NCBI GenBank assembly: GCA_014529385.2
Contig: CM043945.1
Location: forward strand, 140,718,241 to 140,782,240
Direction of reading: 5' to 3'
Length of the DNA stretch: 64,000 nt
DNA from: Adiantum capillus-veneris
Lineage: Eukaryota; Streptophyta; Polypodiopsida; Polypodiales; Pteridaceae
Below the pieces are notes generated by a model, which was not told the DNA's origin, searched no databases, and worked only from the letters and a program-made list of their open reading frames with translations. Of this stretch, positions 12,405-22,900 are shown one piece after another. Position 1 is the stretch's first letter, and each line of letters starts with the position of its first letter. Made by a program: the position numbers and the translations under genes.

Positions 12405-13256
12405 ATGGCCTTCCCTAATTTTTATGGTAAGCCTGGGGAGGTTGCTCCAGACTTTTTGGATAATTTGGAAATGGCCTTTCTGGTATCGGGAAGGGATGAC
12501 GAAGCTACTAAGTTAAGGGCCTTTCCTTTGGTCTTGAGGGAAGGTGCAAAATTATGGTATCAAACTTTGGCACCTGAAGAAAGAAGAGACTGGGAGTCCT
12601 TAAAGATGGCCTTCATCGAAGAATTTCGCCGCCATGAGCCTCCAGAGGAGATATGGAGACAGCTCTTAGAGCTACGCCAAACATCACCCAATGACTATAG
12701 AAGCTATGAAGGAAAGTTTTCCAACCTGTGGGAGAAATGGTGTGCATCACTAGGTGAAGGAGAAAGGGCGCCAGAATGCCGAAAGAAGGACTGTTTCCTG
12801 GCAGGGCTTTACCCCATCCTTCGAGAAAAGGTAAAAGGTAAATTCCCAGATACCTTTGATAAAGCTATGACTTATGCAAGGGAGAAGGATAGGAAGTTAA
12901 AATTCCAAGCTCAACTACAAGGGGGAATGGAGCCTCCACCGCTAGCTCAACCTACGGCAAGGGTAGCAGCAGGGACAGGAGCAACAGACCAAGAGTCCTC
13001 TCAACAAGAATTACTTCAACAAATCACCAATCAACTAGAGAGCCTGTCCATCAATCTGGTTCAAGGTGTAAGGGCTCCCCAGCCAGGAAATGAACGAAAT
13101 AGACAAGAAGGACAAAGGCAAGCACGTGAGTACATTTGCTACAACTGTGGAGAGGTAGGTCACGGCATGTATTATTGCCCCCATCCACGACGCTATCAAG
13201 GAAATGGTAATCAAAGACGGCCTCCGTCGCCAGCAAGTCACTCCTCCTCGAGCTAG
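12405..13256 (+). CDS. Gypsy B Gag
   Basis: Start taken at the ATG at 12405 (MAFPNFYGKPGE); an in-frame TTG upstream is less likely. The first ~165 residues form a retrotransposon Gag domain (KLWYQTLAPEERRDWESLK, FIEEFRRHEPP, YEGKFSNLWEKW). A Gln-rich linker follows, then an intact CCHC zinc knuckle near the C-terminus (CYNCGEVGHGMYYC). The frame ends at 13254-13256. It is open throughout, about 284 codons. Gag packages element RNA in the cytoplasm. Of the large ORFs of B this is the best preserved. Confidence 0.9.
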   Translation: MAFPNFYGKPGEVAPDFLDNLEMAFLVSGRDDEATKLRAFPLVLREGAKLWYQTLAPEERRDWESLKMAFIEEFRRHEPPEEIWRQLLELRQTSPNDYRSYEGKFSNLWEKWCASLGEGERAPECRKKDCFLAGLYPILREKVKGKFPDTFDKAMTYAREKDRKLKFQAQLQGGMEPPPLAQPTARVAAGTGATDQESSQQELLQQITNQLESLSINLVQGVRAPQPGNERNRQEGQRQAREYICYNCGEVGHGMYYCPHPRRYQGNGNQRRPPSPASHSSSS

Positions 13257-13681
13257 GCCACTAAATGGACAAAATGCACACGTGGCTCCACCAATCCAAA
13301 TATTGAGACCCCCTCCTCCACCACCACAAGCACCACAGAGATCCCTCCACTACCATCGGGAGGGGAGGACAGGCTGTCTCTGTCATAAGTCTTGACAATG
13401 GTAAGGATAAAGGGAAAGAAAAAATGGAGGAAGCTGTTGCATGCCAATAAAGAGAGTTAGGAGACAAAGAACTGATGAAATGGAAGCTTAGAGCCGGATA
13501 AAGGGAATGAGGGTTCCTCCCAAGTGATAGGAGACAAGAAAAGGAAGAGTAGGTCAAGGAGGCACATAGGAGTAGAAGACTTTCCACTTGGGGTAGGATC
13601 CATACCTTACGACCTGGTAGCAGATGTGATAAGCAAGGACCAAAGATTTCATGGCAGCAACTCCTCCACCTTTCCCCAAAG
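13257..13681 (+). other. Broken Gag-protease linker of gypsy B
   Basis: All three frames carry stops. Pro/Ser/Thr-rich coding remnants are readable after the Gag stop, but no continuous ORF remains between gag and the protease. Confidence 0.6.
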
Positions 13682-14734
13682 ATGCGTAGAACCTGGTCTA
13701 AGATGGTCAGCACCAGGAGGGCTAAGGCAAAGTCAGTTGGGTCTATTAGTGCAAGAGGCATGAAGGATATCGTGCCAGTCATTGATGCAGAGATTAAGAG
13801 TCAGCGAGTCTCCAATGTGTACGTAGATGGTGGAGCCGAGATTTGTGTTATGACAGAGAAATTAATGCACAGGTTGGGTTTGGAAGTAAACGAGCAAACT
13901 TCCTTACAAGCTAAGATGGCAAATAATGTAAGGGTGGCTTGTGTGGGAAAGGTTAATGGAGTGAAGGTTTCAGCTTTTGGTGTGGCAATCTCAATTGATG
14001 CTTATGTGATCCCAACTAAGGGGGAGGGCTATCCGCTAATCCTTGGAAGACCTTGGCTTATGGCTATGAAAGCTAGGCAAGATTGGGAGACAGGTTCCCT
14101 TGAGTTGCGACCAAATCATAAGGTAGGTGGCAAGCAACAAAAAATTGTGTATGACATGAAGCAGGGTAGACAACAAGACCTAGAGATGGAGACTTCTATG
14201 GATGAATGGAGCACAAGCAGCTGCTCTTCATCTGAGGATGAGTCATCTGAGGAGGATGCTAGCTCTTTGGAAGTCATGGGTATAATACTGCGAAACCCAG
14301 AAGGAGAAGGTGGTCAAGACTCTCTAAACAAGGAAGAAGCCACAGGCTTAGAGGAAATGCTAGCTAAGGACCTACTAGAAGAAGAGAGAGAACCCTATTT
14401 GCAGGTACTAAAGAAGCATGCTGGACTCTTTATAACTGATTATGAGCACATTAAAGGAGTGACGGTAACCCAACACCATATCCAATTAAAGGAAGGTGCC
14501 AAACCAGTGGTGCAAAGGATAAGGAGATTAGGGCTAGTGCAACAAGATGCACTCTTAAAAGAAGTAAAAAGATTACTCCAGGCAGGATTTATCTACCCAG
14601 TGGAAGATTCTGAGTGGGTGTCTCCAGTTGTGGTAGCACCAAAGAAAAATGGGAGGTGGAGGGTATGTGTGGATTACAAGCCTCTAAACGCAGCCACAAA
14701 AAAGGGACCATTTTCCTTTGACTTTTCAAGATGA
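13682..14734 (+). pseudogene. Gypsy B protease and RT N-terminal part
   Basis: Aspartic protease region with VYVDGGAEICVM (Asp at 13826; DGGA is a common plant gypsy variant of DSGA) and the flap-side motif YPLILGRPWLMAMKA. A Ser/Glu-rich acidic spacer follows, then the RT N-terminus (QRIRRLGLVQQDALLKEV, WVSPVVVAPKKNGRWRVCVD). A frameshift near 14712 ends this frame. The rest of RT is in the next entry. Confidence 0.88.
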
Positions 14735-15254
14735 AATACTAAATGAAGTGGCTGGTCATGAAAGGTACACAGTGTGTGATGGGTACTCAGGCTACTTCCA
14801 AATCAAAATTGCAGATGAAGACCAAAGAAATACTACGTTCATAACACCTTGGGGGTGTTTTTCTTATAGAGTTATGCCTTTTGGTTTAACTAATGCCCCA
14901 GCTACTTTCCAGAGGTTTATGAACTTGGTGTTTCAACCTTACTTTGGTAAGTCCATACGAGTATTCATTGATGATTTTTGCATTTACAGCTCTAGGAAAG
15001 TACATCTGTCCAAGGTTGATGAAGGTTTCACCCGTCTCGCCCAATTGGGTGGGCAATTGAATAAAGACAAGTGCCACATAGGTGAGAGCAAGGTCACTCT
15101 ACTAGGCCATGTTGTGTCTCAAGATGGTATTGAGGCTGATCCTGAAAAGGTAAAGACATTGTTAGCTTTACCTACTCCTTCAAACGTGAAGCAACTAGTC
15201 TCCTTCATTCAAAAGGTTCGCTACATGGGACGATTCATACATCTCCTTTCTTAG
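14718..15254 (+). pseudogene. Gypsy B RT core
   Basis: Continues RT in another frame: HERYTVCDGYSGYFQIKI, TPWGCFSYRVMPFGLTNAP, then the catalytic FIDD at 14964-14975 and LLGHVVSQDGIEADPEKV. It closes with TAG at 15252-15254; a second in-frame TAG follows at 15273-15275. The RNase H frame resumes directly after. The catalytic Asp pair is intact. Confidence 0.9.
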
Positions 15255-15293
15255 GAAATCTATCCTTTGCAGTAGCTCACTAAACACACTACA

Positions 15294-17597
15294 TTGACAT
15301 GGAGTGAGGAGGGTGAAAGGTGCTTTCAAGAAGTTAAAACCATTTTGAGCTCATTGCTTGTCGTCCTACAACCCACATGGGGTGAATTATTCTATGTAAA
15401 TCCTAGTGTAGGTCCAGAAGCTCTAGGAGCTGTCTTGATGCAAAAAGACCCAAAGACATCTCTCATGAGACCAGTCTACTTCTCTAGTAGAGTGATGACA
15501 GCTACTGAAAAGGGTTTCAGCGCAACTGAGCAATTGGTGCTAGCTCTTAAGTTTGCAGTGGAGAAGTTTCGGGCTTACTTGCTTCTGAGACAATTTGTGG
15601 TGATCACAACTGAGGAGGTTTTTTCATATGCCCTAAAACACATGGGATTGTCTCAAAGAATAGCAAAGTGGGTGGTGCAACTTCAAGAGTTTGACTACAC
15701 ACTACAAGTAGAGGATTCCACCCGTGCTTGTTTGGCAGATGTCCTCACACAAAGGTGTTATGAGAAGGCCAAGAAAGAGGCACCTAGTAAGGTACCGCCT
15801 ATCCCGGAGCCTGAAGTTCTACTGGGAGCACACAATCTGTATTTTGATGGGGCTTACAAGAGGACCAAAGACAAGGCATCAGCAGGCATAGTAATATTAG
15901 GTCCAGAGAAGGAGAAGATCTTTGCAAAAGGGTTTCATCTAAAAGAGGTTCATTCTAACAATGAGGCAGAGTACCATGCCCTTGTTTTAGGGTTGCAATG
16001 TTGTCTTTCTCAGGGCATCACAAAGCTAAATGTTTTTGGTGACTCCATGTTGATTGTTAAGAAAATGGTTGGTGTATGGGCCTGTAAAAATGAGAAATTG
16101 TCTGTTAAGATGAGGGAAGCAAAGGCCTTGTTGAAGGGTTTTAAAGAAGTTCGAGTGCACTTTGTACCTAGAGATCAAAATCGAGAAGCAGATGCCTTAG
16201 CAGGTGAAGAACTACAAACTCGCATAGTAGGTGCTATCCTTGTGAAAAGTCCTTTATACCAGGGAAAGGAGGAGCTGCATGATTTACTTTACTTTCTTGA
16301 GCATTGTGAAGCACCCTCTGGTATGAGTAAAAGTGAACGTAGGTGGTTGGCAAAAAAGGCTTCCAGCTATAGCTTAGTGAATGAGGACTTGTATTGTAGA
16401 GGGAAAGATGTTGTCTTAAGGAGAGTTCCTGCATCCCAAGAGATAAAGGATATTTTGTTTAGTTGTCATGAAGGTGTGTGTGGTGGCCACTTTGCACAAG
16501 AGATTACTAGCAGAAAGATTTTACAAGCAGGGTTCACGTGGCCAAGCCTCCATCGAGATGTACAACATTGGTGCCGCACATGTGAGGTTTGCCAAAGAGC
16601 TGGACCAAGGCGTCTTACCCATGAAAATCAGCATCCAATCAAAACCTATGGGCCATTTGAAAAATGGGGGATAGATGCAATAGGGCCACTACCTTGCACT
16701 CAATCAGGGAAGGAATACATCATTATGGGGATGGAGTACATGACCAGATGGGCAGAAGCTCGTCCCACAAAGCGCATCACAGCCAAGGACGCGAGTGATT
16801 TCATTTTTGAATGCCTTTGTTGCCATTTTGGCACACCTTTGGAGATTCTCTCGGATAGGGGACCGGGATTTCGAGCTGATTTAGTCGGGCAATTGATGAG
16901 CAAGTTAAAAATCAAGCGCAGGCACTCTACAACATACTACCCTCATTGCAATGGTCTTGTGAAAAAGGTAAATGGTCTTATATGTAAAATCATCACTAAG
17001 CAAGTGCATTTACATCCTAAGGCATCGGACAAACACCTAGATGCAGCACTTTGGGCCTACAGAACATCCTTTAAAACATCCTTAGGGCATACACCTTTTC
17101 ACTTGGTTTACGGGCAAGAGGCACTATTGCCTATAGAAGTGGAGCTAGCGAGCCTCCGAGTTCTAAAAGCACATCAAGAGGATAGTCAAGAGAAGCAGGT
17201 GGAAGGAAGAATCATCGATTTGGAGAGGTTAGGGCTAGATCGAGAGTCAGCAGTGAAGTACTATGCAGCTCAGGCAGAGAAGAAACGAAAGAAGTTCAAT
17301 CGTAACCTTGTCAAGAAAGGTATCAAGGAAGGTTCTTTAGTGCTCAGATACGACAATTGCTTTGATCGCAGGGAGGATGGTAAGTTCTTGCTTAAGTGGG
17401 AAGGCCCTTTTGTAGTGATACAGAGGTTCTCAAATGATAGTTACCAACTAGGTGACCTAGATGGTAAGGTACATCAGACCCCGGTAAATGGTTGGCGATT
17501 GAAGGCCTACCAATGTCGTCTTTCACAGCCATATGCTGGTGAAATCAATGCTAAGGATGGTTCAGAGGAGAGCTCATCATATTCGAGCTCCAACTAA
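15294..17597 (+). pseudogene. Gypsy B RNase H, second RNase H and integrase
   Basis: 767-codon open stretch. Residues ~1-160: the RT-linked RNase H, degenerate, with Asn in LFYVNPSVG where an Asp is usual. Residues ~180-310: a second, plant-type RNase H with all four acidic residues visible (YFDGAY at 15846, NNEAEY, FGDSM, READAL). Residues ~390-440: integrase zinc domain (HEGVCGGHF, CRTCEVCQ). Then the core with GIDAIGP and SDRGPGF. The third catalytic residue, expected as Glu in the NGLVxK motif, is Lys (AAA at 16962-16964). A C-terminal SH3-like tail (LKWEGPFVVIQRFSNDSYQL) ends the frame. An intact second RNase H beside a decayed first one fits the Tat group. Confidence 0.92.
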
Positions 17598-17963
17598 GGT
17601 AACAATCATGTACATAGTCGTTTATAAAATTATTTTATAAAAAAAAAAAGAGAAGGCAAACAAAAAAAAGAAAAAAAAAAGGAAAAAAAGAGAAGAAAAA
17701 AAGAAAAAAACAGAATGCTACCAGTGAAAGCGGATATTGACAATGGATGGGGTATGGCTTTCAAGGGTCTAGGAGACCAGTTGTTAGTCATGGATGGATA
17801 CAATTATTCATCAGAAAGGACTAAACACGGTGCATCAGCCAAGAAAGCAGTAACATGGCAAATTCAATTGGTACCAGGTGGGTAAGTATTCAAGAGAACC
17901 CTATTGTAGCACAACCTACAGCTAGAGGCATCAAATACCTCTAGCTTAAGGGGGAGGGCTATA
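17598..17963 (+). other. 3' untranslated region and PPT of gypsy B
   Basis: Noncoding, with an A-rich purine tract at about 17636-17710. The polypurine tract TTAAGGGGGAGGGCT at 17947-17960 abuts the 3' LTR and would prime plus-strand DNA. Confidence 0.8.
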
Positions 17964-19495
17964 TGATGCATGGTTTTTAGGACCCCTTTTGAAGATGCAA
18001 TAAAGGCACAGTCAGTTGTTGGGGAGATGAAGATACTCTAGTCCAAGGGATCTCGAAAGAGAAGAAAAATCTACTTCACAAGCACCAAAGAGTAAAAAGT
18101 GCCATGGACAGAAGATACGTGGGAACGAGCTCTTATGCATGCCTACAACCTATATCTTACAGAATAGCCCATTCTAGGTGTGAATTTCTAGTGAAATTTA
18201 CACGAGGATGTTCGTGTGGACTCACAGCACAGCATACTCCGTTTTCACTTTTTTACCGACAGTAAATATTTTTTACCACAGTAAATATTTTTTACCTACA
18301 GTAAATATTTTTCACCTACATGGTAAATACAAATCACTTTTTACCTACAGTAACTTTTTTTACCCATGGTAAATATTTTTTACTGCACCATAAGTATTTG
18401 GTAGGTAACAGTTCATTGTTACTAGAAGCAGTGATTGGGCATCAACAATGCAGTTACAGGAGGAGAAAAGGGGAAAATCTTATGGTAAAGGTGAGTCAAC
18501 AGGGATAAAGAATTTTGAGTTGAAAAGAGACATGCTGATTTTTTCAAAGAACACATGTCAAAAGAAGCCATGGTTGAGGATTTTTTGAGGATTTGATATT
18601 CAGGAGAACCCAGCTGCCACCTCCCCCCCGCAGGTCCCCCCCTGACATGTGCAGAACCTCCAGTTTCAACAGCCACCTTACCTGCTCTTAAATGCTGGTC
18701 AATGCCTTATCCCTATGTGTCACAATCAGAAAAATCATCATTTACCCTCCCCTCTCACATCACTCTAGAGAATATCTTGATGGTGACATATCAGGTGACC
18801 TCAATCTGTTGACCACCCTAAGAAAAACGTAACCCCAATCAACGGATTTAAGCATGTTTATCCCTAATCCTAAACCCTCTCAGAAACCTATATAAGGAGG
18901 CCTTCTCTCACTCAAAACCAACACTTCACCCACTTCACCAAGCAATGAAGCTATGACGACATTGCTCACAACGAGGAGCTATGGATGGAGCTCTACTCTC
19001 TCTCCCTCTCTCTCTCTCTCCCTCTAGTATGCTATATTACTAGCCTTAAAACCTAAATAAGGAGTCTTCTCTCATGCTCCATGGCCACCATCCTTGCCAT
19101 CATTCTCTAAGGTATTGATGTGTTGCTAGTAGGATCATACCTACTTGCTAGGTTGATTGTTTTTTACAAAGGATTATGCCGTCCTTGGCTTGCTTCTCTA
19201 TATCCTTGTTATGTATGATCAGATGACGTTGTATTGTTAAGCTGATGCCTTGTGTATATATATGCTACATAAGGTCCTAAGCTTCGTTTCTATGTGTTTT
19301 GCCATATGTTTTGATGGCATCGTAATGCCAGAAGTCTCACTTGCCTATGTGCACTATGTGTGAGGTCCCTAAACCTCTTAATTTAGGGTGGTGCCCCCTT
19401 TGTTTTGTTCTTTGCTTGTTTGCATGAGGCGTGGCTTGTGGAGTGTGCATGAGTACAGAGGCCACCCCATTGCACTTCTCTTTTTCCCGCTATCA
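17964..19495 (+). repeat. 3' LTR of gypsy B
   Basis: 1,532 bp, aligns end to end with 9502-11031 with about 40 differences by eye, many in the AT-repeat cluster and the C-run. TATATAAG at 18889-18896. Followed by the TSD AATAC. Confidence 0.95.
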
Positions 19496-19500
19496 AATAC

Positions 19501-20294
19501 GCGTTGAATATGCTCGAGAAGTATGGAATGACAGCGTGCAAACCGGTTGATACACCTCTTGATCAAAATGTGAAGTTGTTTGATGATGGACATTACATTG
19601 AGGATGTCACTATGTACCGCAAGATGGTTGGAAGCCTTATTTACTTGACAATAACAAGGCCAGATTTGAGTTATGCAGTGGGTTTTGTGAGTCAATTCAT
19701 GCAAAATCCATGTAAAAGTCATCTTGATGCAGTGAGACGGATTATGAGATATGTGAAAGCCACTGTCAGTTATGGAATGTTTTATGAAAAGAATGGGAAG
19801 CTTTGTCTTTATGGTTACATAGATGCAGATTGGGCAGGAGATTTTATGGATAGAAGATCTACAAGTGGTTATGCATTTTCCATTGGCAATGGTATGATAA
19901 GTTGGAGTAGCAAGAAGCAATCAACTGTAGCATTATCATGTACAGAAGCTGAATATCGTGGAGCAGCTTTGGCAGCATGTGAAGAGTCATACTTATGGTA
20001 GACTTTGGTTTTGACTATCTTGACAGTGTCATTATATATTGTGACAATATTAGCAGCATCATGTTGGCAAAGAATCCAGTTTACCATGCTCGCACTAAAC
20101 ACATTGAGGTACATTATCACTTCATTAGAGAAAAAGTTTTGGCAAATGAGATTGATTTGGTGTATGCGAAGACAAATGATCATGTTGCGGATATATTCAC
20201 AAAAGCTCTTGGAAAGGAGAAGTTTTGCTACTTTCGTGAAGCTTTGGGAATCCATCATATGCAAGCTCACTCTGAGCTTGAGGGGGAGTGTTAA
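19501..20294 (+). pseudogene. Copia A pol, 3' part (RT end, RNase H)
   Basis: Continues the A pol frame to the right of element B: NMLEKYGMTACKPVDTPLD, LTITRPDLSYAVGFVSQFM, then RNase H with DADWAGDFMDRRSTSGY, SCTEAEYRG and, after a frameshift near 20000 (TAG at 19999-20001), YCDNISSIMLAKNPVYH, ARTKHIEVHYHFI and DIFTKALG. The four RNase H acidic positions are visible across the two frames. It ends against the polypurine tract. Confidence 0.92.
20277..20288 (+). other. Polypurine tract of copia A
   Basis: Purine-rich CTTGAGGGGGAG directly before the 3' LTR. Confidence 0.85.
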
Positions 20295-20521
20295 AGAATA
20301 TGATGTTAAAGAATATTTCCATTGTGCTATGGGCGGCTGGACACTGACTATACTATGTTGTAAATATACTTTGGATAATAGTTAAAAAAGAGAAGAAGAG
20401 AAGAGCAGCTCGTTGAATGGCTGCTACTACAGGGTAACGATTGTGTGTGTGTGTCTCGATGTGTGTTGGTGTGTGTGTGTAGTCTTATTTCCTACCTTCT
20501 CCATCACCTGCGCACTCTACA
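20289..20521 (+). repeat. 3' LTR of copia A
   Basis: 233 bp, the counterpart of 4818-5056; shorter because of fewer GT units. Followed by the TSD TTCCT. Confidence 0.95.
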
Positions 20522-20526
20522 TTCCT

Positions 20527-21590
20527 CTGATAAACAAACCGAATGTGAGATTCATCAAAACTAATGAATCCATAAGAATTCTGATAGACTATGCTCATGA
20601 GGATTGTAAAGATTCACAAATGGGGATCTTAATAAGTGTGTAGAGCCCTATGCTAGAGAGGAAAATTCCATAAGAAACTCTCTGCCTTCACATATACAGA
20701 TGCACAATGAGTGCAAATTTTGATGGTAGATAAGTATGAAAGAGAGTACAAACTTGTTGATCCAATTGACTTACAACAATACACATACAAAGGTACTCCA
20801 AATTCTACTTACTTTCAGTCAAAAACAATGCTAGAGCACTCATCCTAGAGGATTCCAACAGGGTTTTCTCCAAGACAAGATGAGAGAGCGAGAGACGTCC
20901 TTGACAGAGACCACAAACTCGTTAGATTAATGATTGGACCACATTGACTAAGAACATATCAAGTGGCCCAACGTGTCAAGACAATGTATAGTAGGTTGGG
21001 GGATCCATATGCTCATGTTTCACTCTTCAAACAAGTTTTGAGAGCTGAATAGATTGCAGATTTTCATATTCAGTATGAGGGATTTGGCTTAACATTAGAA
21101 GAGATAGCTTTGACGTGGTTCCAACCACTCAACAAAGACAATTTTCCAAACATAGCACAAATCCTATAAGAATTTGTAGAGGAGTTCTTGAAAAGGGGGA
21201 TCAAGCACAACACGGTGTCACAGATCTACACTTTCAAACAGAAAAAGAACGAGAGAGTGAAGGAAGCTTTTATTTTCTTCGAATAGTACATAGAGAGATA
21301 TCTTATGAGAGAGCTACCATACGAGAAGAGATTATCAGCTCTCTTCATTGAGGGATTGAAGAATGAGACTCTAAAACAGGACCTACATCATGACAAGACT
21401 TTGGCTTGTCAATTAACATCGATGTGTACTCCACCTGATAGATCTATTCGAGCTTAAGAACAAGCACCCCAGGAATGCCAATAGGTGGGTCGTACCTGAG
21501 ATCGGACAATGTCTCTTAGTCAATGTGTGTGGCTCATAGCTCGTATATGGAAATTAGTGTTCAATCATGGTGAAAATGATGAAGACTCAT
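20527..21590 (+). pseudogene. Gypsy element F gag, remainder
   Basis: Resumes the gag frame broken by element A (LINKPNVRFIKTNESIRILI, DYAHEDCKD). Further on, another frame reads RLGDPYAHVSLFKQVLRAE, GFGLTLEEIALTWFQPLN, EFVEEFLKRGIKHNTVSQIY, RLSALFIEGLKNETLKQDL with several stops. The tryptophan-containing ALTWFQ block followed by FVEEFLKRG is a Ty3/gypsy Gag pattern. No protease or RT of F was seen; the sequence changes character at about 21600 where GCGACG repeats begin. Confidence 0.7.
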
Positions 21591-21615
21591 TACAAGAGGT
21601 TGTGTGCTCTTATGA

Positions 21616-21840
21616 CGCTGTTAGCGACGAAAATACACTGGGTTTTTATAACCCCCGGCGTCGCTAAAACCGTCGCTACGAGCGTCGCTACGAGAGCGTC
21701 TCTATATGCGTCGCTATATAGAGACGCTCATAGCGACGCTCATAGCGACGGTTATAGCGACGTTTACACAGAAGACTATAGCGACGCTCATAGCGACGCT
21801 ACGCTACAGAGCCATAAATAGCGACGGTTATAGCGACGCC
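21616..21840. repeat. GCGACG repeat cluster forming a ~50-bp-arm hairpin
   Basis: About 12 copies of AGCGACG or its complement CGTCGCT lie within ~220 bp. The segment 21658-21707 is a near-perfect reverse complement of 21716-21765; the innermost 13 bp (AGCGTCTCTATAT) pair perfectly with an 8-nt loop. Dense GCGACGG-type repeats of mixed orientation are typical of subterminal regions of plant CACTA/En-Spm transposons, and a transposase-like gene lies 0.4 kb away. Terminal inverted repeats with a TSD were not identified, so the element ends remain open. Confidence 0.7.
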
Positions 21841-21849
21841 CGAGAGAAT

Positions 21850-21909
21850 TTTTTTTTGGTGGCAGGGCATTCAATTTTTTTTGGTGGCAGGGCATTGAAT
21901 GCCCTGCCA
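21850..21909. repeat. Direct repeat plus 12-bp palindrome
   Basis: Two tandem ~24-bp units (T-run, GGTGGCAGGGCATT) end in a perfect inverted repeat, TGGCAGGGCATT at 21885-21896 and its complement at 21898-21909. Probably part of the same transposon-derived structure. Confidence 0.65.
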
Positions 21910-22229
21910 TCCATCAACCATATTGTACTTGATTCACTTTTTAAAAAAAGTGCAAGGGTAGATAATAGACCCAAAATAGTCACCCACAAGACGCATTGTT
22001 TGCAAAGTTGACAATTGTACACATCATAGGCAAAATGAATTGATTGGAAAATGTAATAATGACAATTGTACAATATCATAGGCATAAAGAATTGATTGGC
22101 AAAAGGAACTGCGGTGACAAATGTAATAATATACATGGTTCAAAAAGACGTATAAAATCCGTCTCATGATACATAAGCTATGAGAAACCCTAAACTAATG
22201 CTATCTAGCTACGGCTAAACTGACGTCGT

Positions 22230-22900
22230 CTAGTCAGACGTCTCATCACGTCCAAGCGGCGTATCTGTCAGATTCTGCAAAAAAAGACAATAAGACAGCT
22301 TTCAGTAAGTATAAACATATAACGACATTTATAAAACAATACAAAAAATAGAAAAGAGTAAACGCTAATACTAACCATGCCGCCGCGAGAACTGAGAATG
22401 TCCATCAGGGCGTTTAAGCCCTTCCTGCCTGTGTACTCACGCTCGTACGGTGTGGGATCACGTCCTGTCATCGACCACTGTCAAAACATACAAAGATTTC
22501 ATTATGTTAGAATTAAAAAACTCATAAACCCTAAACTATCGAACATAAAGAGCAATGTGAAAACACTTACAAAATCGGCCTCAAATGATGCCCATCCACC
22601 GCTCCCCAAGTGGTGCGAGCTCCCTGCCTCTACTCGCGCTCTGGCTGCATCCTTTTGTTGCTTCCACTTGTCGGGATTCTCGCGCGTTGCTTTCTTCGCA
22701 TTCTTCCAATCTTCTTTGGCCAGCCAATCTGGCCTGTTCCACCCATTCTTGATTGCTTTTTGCACTTCGGAACGCTTGTGTTTGCAGTATTCACGCATTC
22801 GAATCTTCATCAGGTCTTCATTGAAGCGCTGATCCCGTGTTGGAACGGGAAACTCATCATGAAGTATGCTGATGACTCTGTTTTCTCACCAACTTTCTCC
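22230..22900 (-). CDS. Plant transposase-like gene (Transposase_24 / En-Spm type), three exons, partial
   Basis: Minus-strand exons at about 22571-22894, 22376-22477 and 22230-22274 join without any frame problem across two phase-0 GT-AG introns (22478-22570, 93 bp; 22275-22375, 101 bp). The product reads FPVPTRDQRFNEDLMKIRM, a Lys/Arg/Trp-rich helical segment (WNRPDWLAKEDWKNAKKATR), then HHLGSGGWASFEADF, WSMTGRDPTPYEREY and a short tail to TAG at 22230-22232. The block of basic residues, then LGSGG and SFE, resembles the plant Transposase_24 (Ptta/En/Spm) domain. The 5' end is uncertain: an acceptor-like AG near 22895 may mark another upstream exon. DNA-binding role inferred from family only. 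Confidence 0.55.

Larger units (their letters stand above)
9502..19495 (+). mobile_element. Ty3/gypsy element B with dual RNase H (Tat-like), nested in A
   Basis: A 9,994-bp element with TG...CA LTRs (9502-11031 and 17964-19495) and a perfect TSD, AATAC, at 9497-9501 and 19496-19500. It splits the RT/RNase H region of copia A exactly; removing B and one TSD copy joins the two A reading frames. Internal order: ORF1, a small ORF, gag, protease, RT, RNase H, a second RNase H, integrase. The extra RNase H after the first and the extra ORF before gag are traits of the plant Tat/Ogre group (family knowledge). The LTRs are about 97% identical by eye. Stops and frameshifts in pol make it non-autonomous. 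Confidence 0.96.
4818..20521 (+). mobile_element. Ty1/copia element A (15.7 kb, interrupted by element B)
   Basis: Complete LTR retrotransposon with TG...CA LTRs at 4818-5056 and 20289-20521 and a perfect 5-bp TSD, TTCCT, at 4813-4817 and 20522-20526. Between the LTRs lie an initiator-Met-type PBS, gag, then protease, integrase, RT and RNase H in copia order, and a polypurine tract. Without the nested element B (9502-19495) and its TSD copy it is about 5.7 kb. The LTRs differ by about 8 substitutions plus GT-repeat length, roughly 97% identity by eye. Gag and pol carry several stops and frameshifts, so it is not autonomous now. Confidence 0.97.

Noticed and set aside
21567-21821. 84-codon frame with Asp-Ala-His-Ser repeats
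   Set aside because: It is a translation of the GCGACG repeat cluster.
22377-22832. 151-codon plus-strand ORF
   Set aside because: Antisense shadow of the spliced transposase-like gene, which has correct introns and domain resemblance.
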